Below are positions 10,051 to 18,935 of a stretch of 64,000 nucleotides of DNA, in pieces. This stretch comes from Strix aluco. Taxonomy: Eukaryota > Chordata > Aves > Strigiformes > Strigidae. Both the position numbers and the translations under genes were made by a program. Where the stretch lies: assembly GCF_031877795.1 (NCBI RefSeq), contig NC_133970.1:46193287-46257286 (forward strand), written 5' to 3'. Each line of letters begins with the position of its first letter. The first letter of the stretch is position 1. The notes under the pieces were generated by a model. It was not told where the DNA came from. It made no database searches and saw only the letters and a program-made list of their open reading frames with translations.

Positions 10051-11637
10051 TTCCTGTTCTTGGTCGGAGTATTCACTGTCTGACCCTTGCTGTGCCAGGC
10101 CGGAAACTCCTTCATCAGGGCCAAGGGAGGTGATCTCATTCTTCCTGTATCTGGGAGATCGCTGATTACTTTCTTGCGGTTTCACGCCAGCTACATTAAC
10201 AACCTTCTTGGATGTTGTCTTCTTGGCAGGGGTCTTTCCTCGCAATTCATGTACACGAGCTTCCAATTTGAAGGTGGGTTGACCATCCCACTTCCTCATG
10301 TCCTCCCCCTGGTCACGCAGGAAGAACCAAAGTTCGCCACGTGTCATGCGCCTAGGTTTCCCTTTCCCTCTGGCTGGGGTGGAAGAGAACCGATTTCTTG
10401 GGGTGCTCCTGACATCTAAGGCACTTGCCCGTAGAGATGAGGAGGTTCCAAGACTCTCTTCAAAGTTCTGAAGCCAGGAAGAGACTGCCTCCACAGTTGG
10501 CGTACATCTTAGTCCTTCTCCCATATCCATTTCTGGATAGTACATCGCAGCCAAGCCCGCAGAATACGAGGATGGTGCACCTTTAATCACCTTCCTCCAC
10601 ATGGCCCGTGTGCACAGGACATCCTCTGGATTTTTAGGGGCTTCATCATTATTTGGATCACTATAGATGACTTCCAGCACTGCTAGTTCTCTCAGGTACT
10701 GGACACCTTCATCCGCAGTAGCCCACTTCCCTGGGGAGTTGTCCGTAAGATCTTCCTTGAAAGGATATCTTGCTTTAACGCTTGAAAGGAGCCGTCTCCA
10801 CAGACTGCAAATTCCTGTTTCTTTTCCAATTCCCCTTTCAATTCCTCGATCTCTAGCAAGGGAACCCAGCTGTTGGGCTTCCTTACCTTCCAGCTGCTGA
10901 GCATCAGCCCCATTATCCCAGCATCGAAGCAGCCAGGCAGCAATCCGCTCACCCGGCTGGCGGCTATAGTCTTTCCGCAGATCTCGCAGTTCTGATGATG
11001 TCAGGGACCGGGTAGTTTCTGCCTCCTGTTTGAGTTCTGTTATTCCCTCTTCTGACCCCTTTGCTGAAGGACCCGCTTCTTCCTCCTCTTTTTCGTCCCT
11101 TATTAATCGAGGGTATGGACCTGTTGTTCTCCTTGTCCACTGTTTCTTTTTTACTACTGGGGCAATCTCTGCTGTTATTGTTTTTGTTTGAGTTCCCGTT
11201 TCCACCACAGTCCTTTGAGAGCACTGAACTGCAGCTCGATAAGCATAGGCCAGGCCCCAGTACAGCGCTAGGAGTTGCTGATTTTCATCGGGATAGACAA
11301 GGCACCCTTCTATCAGGTGTTGTGTCAGTTTTGCGGGGTTGCTTGCCTGTTCAGGGGTAAGATCCCAGGCTACAGGAGGTGATAACCGTCCTAGGAATCT
11401 GCCCAAATCCTTCCACTCCCCCTGCCACCCAGGGACAGGCCGCCTCAGGGCACATTTTGGTATTCTCTCACCCAAAATTTGCTTTCTCTTACACCAAAAA
11501 CCTAACGAGCTCCACACAGCCCACAATAGGCGAATAGCATTAATGAACAGTATCAAAGAGCTAACATAAGGATTAATAAGTACTTCGGGAGCTTGCAGAA
11601 TAAAACCACTCATGATGTTCCCAATTTCTTCCAGCAT
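10048..11637 (-). CDS. gag: ERV1 Gag (529 aa)
   Basis: Open frame of 529 codons from ATG at 11637 (a second ATG lies eight codons on) to the TAG at 10050-10048. The N-terminus has a hydrophobic stretch (residues about 20-50, ending in a basic FWCKRKQ). The middle is charged, with an acidic KEEEEAG segment. A capsid-like region follows with an LRKDYSRQPGERIAAWLLR block near residues 220-240 that resembles a major homology region. The C-terminal third is basic and then acidic. No CCHC zinc knuckle is visible, so RNA binding would rest on the basic segment. The product would form the particle; the hydrophobic start may target membranes. The assignment rests on position, the homology-region-like block and the linked pol. 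Confidence 0.88.
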   Translation of the reverse strand: MLEEIGNIMSGFILQAPEVLINPYVSSLILFINAIRLLWAVWSSLGFWCKRKQILGERIPKCALRRPVPGWQGEWKDLGRFLGRLSPPVAWDLTPEQASNPAKLTQHLIEGCLVYPDENQQLLALYWGLAYAYRAAVQCSQRTVVETGTQTKTITAEIAPVVKKKQWTRRTTGPYPRLIRDEKEEEEAGPSAKGSEEGITELKQEAETTRSLTSSELRDLRKDYSRQPGERIAAWLLRCWDNGADAQQLEGKEAQQLGSLARDRGIERGIGKETGICSLWRRLLSSVKARYPFKEDLTDNSPGKWATADEGVQYLRELAVLEVIYSDPNNDEAPKNPEDVLCTRAMWRKVIKGAPSSYSAGLAAMYYPEMDMGEGLRCTPTVEAVSSWLQNFEESLGTSSSLRASALDVRSTPRNRFSSTPARGKGKPRRMTRGELWFFLRDQGEDMRKWDGQPTFKLEARVHELRGKTPAKKTTSKKVVNVAGVKPQESNQRSPRYRKNEITSLGPDEGVSGLAQQGSDSEYSDQEQE

Positions 11638-11960
11638 GTTCCCGAGCTTAGCAAAATAAAGATAAGCAGAGCAATAAACAAACCCGTGACCAGCACAAGA
11701 GCTTGTCGCTTACTAACTGCTATAGCTATAGCACAATTAATATAAAACTGCCGTTGTCCCGCCCCACGTTGGGCGCCAAAATAGACTGTGGTGGTTTGAC
11801 CTTGGCTAAATGCCAGGTACCCACCAAGTCGCTCTATCACTTCCCCCCCCTTCCCCTTTTTTCTCAATAGGGCAAAGAAGGGAAAGAAAATAAGATAGGA
11901 AAACAAAACAACCCTTGTGGGTAAAACAACAGCAGTTTTAATATAAGCAAAGCGAAGCAA
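11610..11960 (-). other. Open leader frame with two hydrophobic segments, overlapping the gag start
   Basis: A 116-codon open frame runs from U5 of the 5' LTR across the primer site and ends 28 bases inside gag in a different frame. It has no ATG (it begins at TTG), so translation would need non-AUG initiation. It contains a hydrophobic segment encoded in the LTR (VVLFSYLIFFPFFALL) and one in the leader (ALVLVTGLFIALLIFILL) followed by a Cys. It may be chance. It is listed because ERV2 and ERV3 carry ATG-started membrane ORFs in the same place. Confidence 0.25.
11761..11778 (-). promoter_or_regulatory. ERV1 primer-binding site, Lys-tRNA type
   Basis: On the minus strand TGGCGCCCAACGTGGGGC lies eight bases after the 5' LTR. 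It is complementary to the 3' end of the major tRNA-Lys(CUU) type, the primer class of Mason-Pfizer-like betaretroviruses. ERVL elements are usually named for Leu primers, so this pairing is notable. Confidence 0.85.
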
Positions 11961-12390
11961 AGGTCCGCGCGCGGAAGCAAGAAAAAGAAAACAGATTTAT
12001 TCTCTACTTCCCATTAACAGGCGATGTCGGGCCTTCTCAGGAAGCAGGGCTCTGATATGCGTAGCGGTTGCCTCGGAGGACCAAGGGTGACCCCACCCCC
12101 TTCCTCCTTTCTCCCAGCTTTATACTGAGCAGACGTCATATGGTATGGAATATCCCTTTGGTCAGTTCGGGTCAGCTGTCCTGGTTGTGTCCCCTCCCAA
12201 GATCTTGCCCACCCCGTCCCACTGTGGGGGGGGAAATGTCAGAAAGAGCCTTGGTGCTGTGTAAGCACTACTCAGCAGTAGCCACAACACCAGTGTGCTA
12301 TCAACACCCTGCCAGCTCCCAGCATAAAACACAGCACCATGAGGGCTGCTACAGGGGAAAACCAATTCTGGCTCAGCCAGACCCGATACA
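11787..12390 (-). repeat. ERV1 5' LTR
   Basis: Identical by eye to 5996-6599 over 604 bases. The AATAAA signal (minus strand) is at 11996-12001. The TATA-like site is near 12120-12130, so transcription would start near 12090-12100. Confidence 0.95.
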
Positions 12391-12395
12391 CATTG

Positions 12396-13083
12396 AAATA
12401 CTGCAGCCTGAACAACAGGCCCCCAGCCGAAGCTGCTAACTTAGTATGTAGTCATTAACAAAGTATGTAAGCTCACTAGGGAAAGACAAAATATAATCAG
12501 TAGAGGGGAGAGAATGTATCCAACTTCCCTTGTTTAGCCTTGTTCAAGGCTGAGAACCCAAGTGTTTGGCCTTGTTAGAAACTCCCTTGGTTCCCCCCCG
12601 AGCCCTGGCCAGGCTTTGGGTGGAATCCAACAGGAGAATGAAACCAGAAACTTTCCGCTCAAAACAAAGGTGCCAGCTATTCTGGCTTGTCGATCTCTGG
12701 TATATAAGGCTGGGCCCGCTCACAGCGACTTTGGAAGCCTCACCTACGGGTGGACGCACCGCGTAGGATTTCCCACTTGCCGGGACAGGCTCTCCAAATC
12801 CTCGCTGTAACCGGGGCTGCCCAGCGCCTGCGGGTCTGGATGATGGTAACGTATGCAAGTGGTGATGGATCTTTCTTAATCACTATTCTCTCTCTCGTGT
12901 AGTAATGATTTGATGCATTACCCTGTATTTTCCTGTTTGTTGCTTTAAGTGCACTATTCTGCCTTTTCTTCCTGCATGTTCTCTGTATTACGCTGTTACA
13001 TTATTTGGTTATCACCAGTAAAATACGCCTGCTCTTTTCACTCTGGTGTCTGAGTTTAATTGGTATCCTTAATCAGCAAAACA
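12396..13083 (+). repeat. ERV2 5' LTR, right part
   Basis: It continues the ERV2 LTR after the ERV1 insertion, matches 18240-18930 and ends CAGCAAAACA. A TATA box (GGTATATAAGG) lies near 12700, about 385 bases before the LTR end. Confidence 0.93.
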
Positions 13084-13088
13084 TAAAT

Positions 13089-13106
13089 TGGTGTCAGAAG
13101 TGGGAT
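13089..13106 (+). promoter_or_regulatory. ERV2 primer-binding site, Leu-tRNA type
   Basis: TGGTGTCAGAAGTGGGAT starts five bases after the 5' LTR. It is complementary to the 3' end of tRNA-Leu(CAA) (...ATCCCACTTCTGACACCA). Confidence 0.85.
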
Positions 13107-13116
13107 CCGACAAAAA

Positions 13117-13572
13117 ATGTCATTATTTAAATTCAAAGGTAATTTGTCAAGTCCACCAGATACTCCTGGTTGGGAAAATCCTCCCTGTAGTTCGCGGGCC
13201 CAGGAGTGGGCTCAGGTCGGAGAACCATGCGAACAATGGGAGAGCTGGCTGAAAGAAGCCGAACCATTAGATGTTCTAAATTATATGAAAAGGATACCTA
13301 TTGGAAAAGGAAAAGAGACTACAAATTCAAGTAAACGAGGATGGATTTCGTTAACTGCATATAGAAAACACCAGAGTAAAGAGAGGCTGTTGTTGGAGCG
13401 CTCCCAGATGGAGCGACAGATATGTGATTTGCAGAGTCAAATAGTGATGTTGCAATGCTGGAATAAGTTGCTTGCTGATAAGCTGGATACTTATCAGACA
13501 GTGGCAGAGAAAGCCACAGTGCGAGTAGCACAATATAAGTATAGAAAAAGGAGAGGGCTGGATTTGTTGTGA
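13117..13572 (+). CDS. ERV2 coiled-coil ORF in the gag position (151 aa)
   Basis: ATG ten bases after the primer site; open for 151 codons, ending in TGA at 13570-13572. The first 60 residues are Trp- and Pro-rich (SPPDTPGWENPP, WAQVGEPCEQWESW). Residues about 85-135 are a strongly charged, leucine-rich helix likely to form a coiled coil (ERLLLERSQMERQICDLQSQ). The end is basic (KYRKRRGLDLL). It does not look like a full Gag and no homology region is seen. The same frame stays open after the TGA and reaches the membrane ORF that follows. It could be the N-terminal half of an ERVL-like Gag or a separate leader protein. Function not recognised. Confidence 0.5.
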   Translation: MSLFKFKGNLSSPPDTPGWENPPCSSRAQEWAQVGEPCEQWESWLKEAEPLDVLNYMKRIPIGKGKETTNSSKRGWISLTAYRKHQSKERLLLERSQMERQICDLQSQIVMLQCWNKLLADKLDTYQTVAEKATVRVAQYKYRKRRGLDLL

Positions 13573-13629
13573 ACTTTGACCATTGGCACCGATATTGACT
13601 CTGAGACTTGGAACTTGTTTATTGTACGT

Positions 13630-13764
13630 ATGGTGTTAAATTTGGATTTGTCGTTTGTCATAATTGTCCTAGTGGTACTTGTGGTTATAAGTGTAATTCT
13701 GTGTTGTTTGTGTAAATGGTGTAAGGGAGCTCCTTGTGTGGTAATATCAGATCGATGTGTTTAA
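13630..13764 (+). CDS. Small single-pass membrane ORF with Cys cluster (44 aa)
   Basis: ATG-started ORF in the same frame as the coiled-coil ORF just upstream (the open stretch after its TGA begins at 13573). After a short leader comes a run of about 20 Val, Ile and Leu residues (FVIIVLVVLVVISVIL), then CCLCKWCK and further Cys. This is the design of a small palmitoylated membrane protein. It may be the C-terminal membrane anchor of the upstream ORF, separated by one TGA. No family was recognised. Confidence 0.4.
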   Translation: MVLNLDLSFVIIVLVVLVVISVILCCLCKWCKGAPCVVISDRCV

Positions 13765-13781
13765 TCTAAGAGTGTGTGTGA

Positions 13782-14404
13782 GTGTGTGAGATGCGGTACT
13801 ACTGTAAAAATGTTATCATGACTCTTTTGATTACTGAGATAGGAAATCCCCTTTGTGATGCGATAGAAAAATACAGCAGCTGGGTGACCTTGGGGAGTGG
13901 GACCCCCGAGGGAGTGCAGGGAATCGAGATACTCGAGACAGCCCTAAAGACAGTGCAAATAGGATTTCTCTTAAGGAAATGTTTATGGCTTTGCTAAAAG
14001 ACGGCATGTCTCGTGAAAAAAAATTGACAGTGTTCCAACTAACGAGCTGTGGTGAATATATACACAGAGAGGGCTGAATAAACCTAGCAAGAGTGCAGAG
14101 TTCTAAAACTAAGAATCCAGGGACAACTCAGCCTACGGCGCCCCTTCTCGAACCTCAACGGGACCCTGCATCTGCCCACGGAAGGCCCCCTTCCCCCCCC
14201 CCCCCCCCATAAGTGGATCACCACTTCCGGGGGTGAAAGACGATTAGGCACCATTTTCTGACTTGTACCCTTTGCACGAGGCAGAGGAAGTGAATCAATA
14301 TTATGATCAGTACAAATGAATTAATGGCCAAGCTCCAGGGCAGTGGGTGCAGAAGGACCGATGACCCCATGTGGAGCTTAAAAGTTTTTTTTTTAACAAG
14401 CAGT
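13782..14404 (+). pseudogene. gag: ERV2 gag remnant
   Basis: Short, broken frames link the leader ORFs to protease. A 71-codon frame (13782-13997) and a stop-broken stretch near 14255-14380 (EEVNQYYDQYK, then GQAPGQWVQKD) may derive from gag. A run of 16 C at 14193-14208 lies within. No capsid homology region was found, so most of gag is deleted or beyond recognition. Confidence 0.4.
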
Positions 14405-15660
14405 CCCCATAAACTGTAAATACCCTGATTGACACTGGAGCGGAGGCCTCCTTAATATATTGGAATCCCAAGAAATTTAAAGGACAACTTGTAATTATTA
14501 CAGGTTTAGGAGGAAAATAAATTAAAGCTGTACAAACACAAATAGAAATGAAAATAAGAAACCTCCCAAAATGATTATATTCAGTCATGATTGTCCCCGT
14601 TCTTGGATATATAAAAGGTATAGAGATTCTAAAAAGACTAACTTTAAATCTTTCTGATGGTCAGTATCAATTTGGAGTTAAACCCTGTATTAGTGCCAGA
14701 CCTGTTACCGTTGGTAAAGTGAAAATGCCTCCTGTGCAGATCCTGGCTGCAACTAAGTTAGTCACAATGAAGCAGTATAGAATTCCGGGAGGACATGAAG
14801 AGATATCACAGACAATTAGAGATTTATTAGATGTAGGAGCTTTAAAGCCGACCACGACAGCATGGAACAATCCGATCTGGCCTGTCAGGAAGAGTGATGG
14901 ATCCTGAAGAATGACGGTGGATTTTAGAGAACTGAACAAACATACTGCACCGCTTGCAGCAGCTGTGCCAGACACTGTCACTTTAATAGAAGAAGTTCAG
15001 AAACATCCAGGAACTGGGTACGCTGTAATAGATTTGGCTAATGCATTTCTTACCATCCCGATTGCAGAAGAGCATTGGGATCTATCTGCCTTCACATGGC
15101 AGGGCCGGCAATATACTTTCACTAGATTACCACAAGGATAGTTGCATAGCCCCACTGTCTGTCATAGAATTGTAGCTGAACAGTTAGATGAAATACAGCT
15201 GCCTCCTCACACACAATTAAGTCACTATATAGATGAGGTTTTGATCCAAGGAAATGATGAGGAGGAGGTACAACAAGCTCTTGAATTAGTGGTAGATCAC
15301 ATGAAACAGAAGGCTTGGGAAATTAACTCTGCAAAAATCCAAGGACCATCTCAGATGGTGAAGTTTCTAGGAATTCAGTGGCACTGTGGGCATTGAGAAA
15401 TACTGCCTAAAGCCAAACAAAAACAAAAACAAAACCAAAAAAATTTTAGATTTTGCTGTACCGCAAGACAAAAAGAAGCTCAAAGATTTATTGGACTATT
15501 CGGCTTCTGGAGGCAACATATTCCCCATTTGGGATAAATTTTAACCCCTTGGTACAAGGTGACAAGGAAAAAATATGAATTTGAATGGAGAAATGAACAG
15601 CAAGCTGCTTTTGAATTAGCTAAAGAAACCATTCAAAAGGCTTTTGATTTATGGCCTCTG
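14405..15660 (+). pseudogene. pol: ERV2 protease and RT remnant
   Basis: One frame shows protease TLIDTGAEAS (Asp codon at 14431), then RT: WNNPIWPVRKSDGS, MTVDFRELNKHTAPLAAAVP, VIDLANAFLTIPIAEE and RLPQG. It is broken by TAA at 14518, a stop just before 14587, TGA at 14905, TAG at 15139 and TGA at 15394. The catalytic YxDD box reads YIDE (near 15230), so the second Asp is lost. After an A-rich insertion near 15420-15445 the connection region (RFIGLFGFWRQHIPH) continues in pieces to about 15660. RNase H and most of integrase are missing. Confidence 0.85.
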
Positions 15661-15752
15661 CAGTGAGGAGAAGTGGAGTTAAATGTGTCAGTAAATGGAT
15701 GCCCAAAGATCACAGCATTTGTCCAAAGGCTCCAACAATCATGCCAGCCCCA

Positions 15753-15938
15753 CATGGCCCTGACCACTCCAGAAATCCATCTCCTTTGCCAGGACAACCT
15801 GTCTTAGTCGAACTCCCCACGGTGGGAGCAGTACCATTGGTATTGGATACCCCAATAAGCAAGTACACCTGGAAAGCCAAAGATGCTCATGGAAAGGAGC
15901 ACAAAATTAATACAAGGTGGATTATCCCATCTTTCTAA
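15753..15938 (+). pseudogene. pol: ERV2 integrase C-terminal fragment
   Basis: Open to TAA at 15936-15938. PLPGQPVLVELPTVGAVPL and KINTRWIIPSF look like the C-terminal DNA-binding part of a class I or III integrase. The catalytic core is deleted between here and the RT remnant. Confidence 0.55.
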
Positions 15939-15977
15939 TTATAACCCACTTCCGGTTCTCAAAATGAACCGAGAAGC

Positions 15978-15999
15978 TTTTCTTTCCTTTTTCTTGCAG
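15978..15999 (+). promoter_or_regulatory. Likely ERV2 splice acceptor
   Basis: A pyrimidine-rich tract ending cttttttcttgcag-like (tctttcctttttcttgcag) stands right after pol and 35 bases before an ATG. That is where an env subgenomic mRNA acceptor is expected. Confidence 0.5.
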
Positions 16000-16034
16000 G
16001 CAAAACCCCCCAGAGACAGATATCCTGAGTCACG

Positions 16035-16118
16035 ATGGGGGATCCTTATGTGAATTTAAATTTTTGTATAGTGTTGATATTCATTGTCTTATTAATGTTT
16101 TTAGGATGTATTGTCTAG
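16035..16118 (+). CDS. 27-aa hydrophobic ORF after the acceptor
   Basis: ATG-started. It reads a few polar residues, then a run of hydrophobic residues (FCIVLIFIVLLMFLGCIV), then TAG. It could be the signal peptide of a lost env, cut short by a stop, or a free membrane peptide. The first reading is simpler. Confidence 0.35.
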   Translation: MGDPYVNLNFCIVLIFIVLLMFLGCIV

Positions 16119-17260
16119 CATTGCAAAATTGCTTTGGGTGACTGTTCTCCTCTCCCTTGGTTCCAGGAGAAGCTCCAACTTCCTAAGTATTAATCAAGAA
16201 TGGGAGGAAAACGAATTTGTGGTTTTAGGTCATTCTGTTGCCAGTATTATGAGCAAACAATAGACACCAAATCAGGGGAAGGTCCCTTTGCTAATGGGGC
16301 CTGGGCTTTAAAAGGTCATTACTGGGCCCATGAAGGCGAGATGGAAATACCGAGGCCTAAACTACACATGCACTCTGGGCTGGGGCGTGGAAATACATTT
16401 TGCTGCTGTGTAGGCAGACCCCAGCTCCAGTGAGCCAGACCACCATCTTCAGCTCCACAATTGACAACAACAACCAGAATTTATCCCCTTTTGATACTTA
16501 CTTTTGTGGAGGTTGCTCTGTTAGCTCTTGCTATATTTTCTCTTGTGGTATGTATGTGTTCATCTTGTCAGTGTCCATGTAAACTGTCTTGTAATTGTGC
16601 TTATTCATGCAGACAACCACCTTCTTCCCCCAATCCCCAAGGACCGGGAGCACATCCTTAGGCCCAGCCTCAGACACATTTTGGTTAAATATGTTTAGTT
16701 AAAATATTATTAATTGACACGGTTGTTGTTACTGTTACCTTTATTATATGTTTGGTTAAAATGTTGTTAACCATTGTTAGTGTTAATATTGTTTTATTTG
16801 TTATTTGTAGTGTTATTGCTCATTTACCTTTGTTTAAATCTGGGATTGACGTTTCTAGGCCCAGATGACGCATGTGCTTTGGGATAAGGGGGCGTGGAAA
16901 CCAATTTTCCTGCTGCGTATGCTGACCCCAACTTCGGCAGAGCAGGGCAGCAGACCGCGTGGATTGCCAGGGCCACAAACACTCAGTGGTACATTGCCAG
17001 AACCGCGGAAAAATAATGGATCACATGTTAGTGGTGATCCCAATTTACTATATAGCCTTATAAAATGTTTTGGTTTTGTAGAGTTAGTTAATTTTGAGCA
17101 TGTCATATTTGTTAGAGATGTTGTCAGATATATGCTTGTTAACTGAAGATATTCATATTTGTTAAAGATATTATTAGTTACATGTTTATTAACGGGAAAT
17201 TTATACATCCGTTAGAAATGTTTTTAGTTATCATGTTGCGTGCTATTTCTATCCTTTCTC
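16119..17260 (+). pseudogene. ERV2 env-region debris
   Basis: Several short frames. One (16200-16433) contains GAWALKGHYW, reminiscent of retroviral surface glycoproteins. Another (16461-16661, TTG start, no ATG) has a membrane-spanning run (LLILTFVEVALLALAIFSLVV) followed by many Cys, and could be an env tail. A block around 16364-16430 is partly repeated at 16867-16935 (gggcgtggaaa then tgctgctg). From 17100 a roughly 51-bp AT-rich unit with catatttgttagagatgtt recurs about three times. The overall gene is beyond recognition. Confidence 0.35.
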
Positions 17261-18088
17261 TCTCTCTTTATATATCTATCCTTCGTGCCACCACGAGGAC
17301 AGCGCTGTCGAGCCACGGGATGGTGTAAAAGACTGTGTTAGACTGTGCTTGTCTCGCCATTGCTGCTGCTCCACTACCACTACCTGGCCTCAACATCCTG
17401 TCACCACGGAGGAGTACACTCTGAAGGAGATGAACTGTCCCCAAAGAAACCACCATGTCTGCCTGAAGCCAGAACAACGACATCCTTGGCAGTGCCTCTC
17501 AAACTGCGCTTGCACGCGAGCCAAGTGGAGACCACTGTGAAGACCTGGGCATGTGCATGTGGAAGAACACGGGGTGGCATGTATGACAATAAGCTCTGTG
17601 GAAATGGGCGGACTCTTTGGAGGAATTGTGGGGACTGGGACAATAAAAGGACTGCGTACTCCTCTCTCAGGGCTCAGAGCTGAAATTTTGGGATTTCGAC
17701 ATCATCTCTCTCTCGGCGGAGCTTGGAGCTTGGAGCAACCTTATCACCTGCACCGAGACTGAGACAACGGGATGTCGCTGGATTCGTGGGGCTGGTAACT
17801 GATCTTGCTGCATCTCTTCCGTTTGCTTGCTTAGGTATTCTGACTTTTTCTTCTTCTCTCTGTCCTATCGCTATTATTGCTTGTTACGGGAAATAGAGCT
17901 TACAAGGTTGTATGGCATCTAACCTCGTTTGTGTCTTAAGTTCACTACTGAGATCGTTTAAGAATCCTCCCTGATATTGGATCGGGACACGCCTGATGAG
18001 ACATCATCAGCTGATGAACGAAAACTAATGTCACTAACCATAGAAATGGTTTGAGAGCCATGATTCACCTATAGGTCAAAGGACCGAA
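17261..18088 (+). other. ERV2 3' internal segment, unassigned
   Basis: It contains a TATA or polyadenylation-like ggacaataaaagg near 17637 and pyrimidine-rich stretches near 17840-17880. It may be the remnant of another LTR or a long 3' untranslated region. No convincing polypurine tract precedes the 3' LTR. Confidence 0.35.
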
Positions 18089-18930
18089 TGAAGTGCTAAG
18101 GCTTGGACAACAGGCCCAAGCCAGAGTTGACCTATAGATGAATCCTGTATATTTTATAACTGATAACCATTGTGCTAGTAGGTATTGTACTAAGTTACAA
18201 CAACCCACTTATGCTGGTGTAAAAAGTGCTAAAGCATTGAAATACTGCAGCCTGAACAACAGGCCCCAAGCTGAAGCTGCTAACTTAGCATGGAGTCATT
18301 AATAAAATATGTAAACTCGCTAGTGAAAGAAAAAATATAATCAGTAGTGAGGAGAGAATGTATCCAGCTTCCCTTGTTTAGCCTTGTTCAAGGCTGAGAA
18401 CCCAAGTATTTGGCCTTGTTAGAAACTCCCTTGGTTCCCCCCCCCCGAGCCCTGGCCAGGCTTTGGGTGGAATCCAACAGGAGAATGAAACCAGAAATTT
18501 TCCGCTCAAAACAAAGGTGCCAGCTATTCTGGCTTGTCGATCTCTGGTATATAAGGCTGGGCCCGTTTGCAACGACTTCGGAAGCCTCACCTACGGGTGG
18601 ACGCACCGCGTAGGATTTCCCACTTGCCGGGACAGGCTCTCCAAATCCTCGCTGTAACCGGGGCTGCCCAGCGCCTGCGGGTCTGGATGATGGTAACGTA
18701 TGCAAGTGGTGATGGATCTTTCTTGATCACTATTCTCTCTCTCATGTAGTAATGATTTGATGCATTACCCTGTATTTTCCTGTTTGTTGCTTTAAGTGCA
18801 CTGTTCTGCTTCTTCTTCCTTCATGTTTTCTGTATTACACTGTTACATTACTTGGTTATCACCAGTAAAATACGCCTGCTCTTTTCACTCTGGTGTCCAA
18901 GTTTATTTGGTATCCTTAATCAGCAAAACA
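18089..18930 (+). repeat. ERV2 3' LTR
   Basis: 842 bases, uninterrupted, TGAAGTGC to CAGCAAAACA. A TATA box (GGTATATAAGG) lies near 18547. Near its start the block with gtgctaag and acaacaggcccaagc recurs in altered form about 135 bases later. TSD gccac follows at 18931-18935. Confidence 0.93.
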
Positions 18931-18935
18931 GCCAC

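Larger units (their letters stand above)
5996..12390 (-). mobile_element. ERV1: near-intact ERVL-like retroelement with identical LTRs
   Basis: Two 604-bp LTRs (5996-6599 and 11787-12390) look identical base for base, including homopolymer lengths. The flanks are a perfect 5-bp duplication, cattg (5991-5995 and 12391-12395). On the minus strand the order is 5' LTR, Lys-type primer site, gag (11637-10048), an in-frame TAG, pol (10047-6868), a purine tract and the 3' LTR. Both genes are open. Only 268 bases separate pol from the 3' LTR, so there is no env, and no dUTPase was seen. The RT and integrase style and the lack of env fit ERVL-type (class III) elements (inference). Identical LTRs imply very recent integration or gene conversion. 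Confidence 0.95.
5845..18930 (+). mobile_element. ERV2: decayed LTR retrovirus, split by ERV1
   Basis: Both ends carry the same roughly 840-bp LTR, and the element is flanked by a perfect 5-bp duplication, gccac (5840-5844 and 18931-18935). Order on the + strand: 5' LTR (5845-5995 plus 12396-13083), Leu-type primer site, a coiled-coil ORF and a small membrane ORF, gag debris, protease and reverse transcriptase (RT) with stops, integrase C-terminus, env-like debris, 3' LTR. ERV1 (5996-12390) sits in the 5' LTR. The two LTRs differ at a few per cent of sites by eye, so ERV2 is clearly older than ERV1. The pol style (LIDTGAEAS protease, VDFRELN RT) and the 5-bp TSD suggest an ERVL-like or class I element; the family was not identified. 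Confidence 0.9.

Noticed and set aside
7411-11569. Many plus-strand ORFs across ERV1
   Set aside because: They are antisense shadows of the intact gag and pol on the minus strand.
14193-14208. Run of 16 C, with similar C and T runs at 29541-29562
   Set aside because: Simple homopolymers, prone to sequencing and assembly error, with no sign of function.
17553-17762. Frame with a glycine-rich GLFGGIVGTG stretch, like a fusion peptide
   Set aside because: No cleavage site or further TM-subunit sequence follows, so it is too weak to call env.
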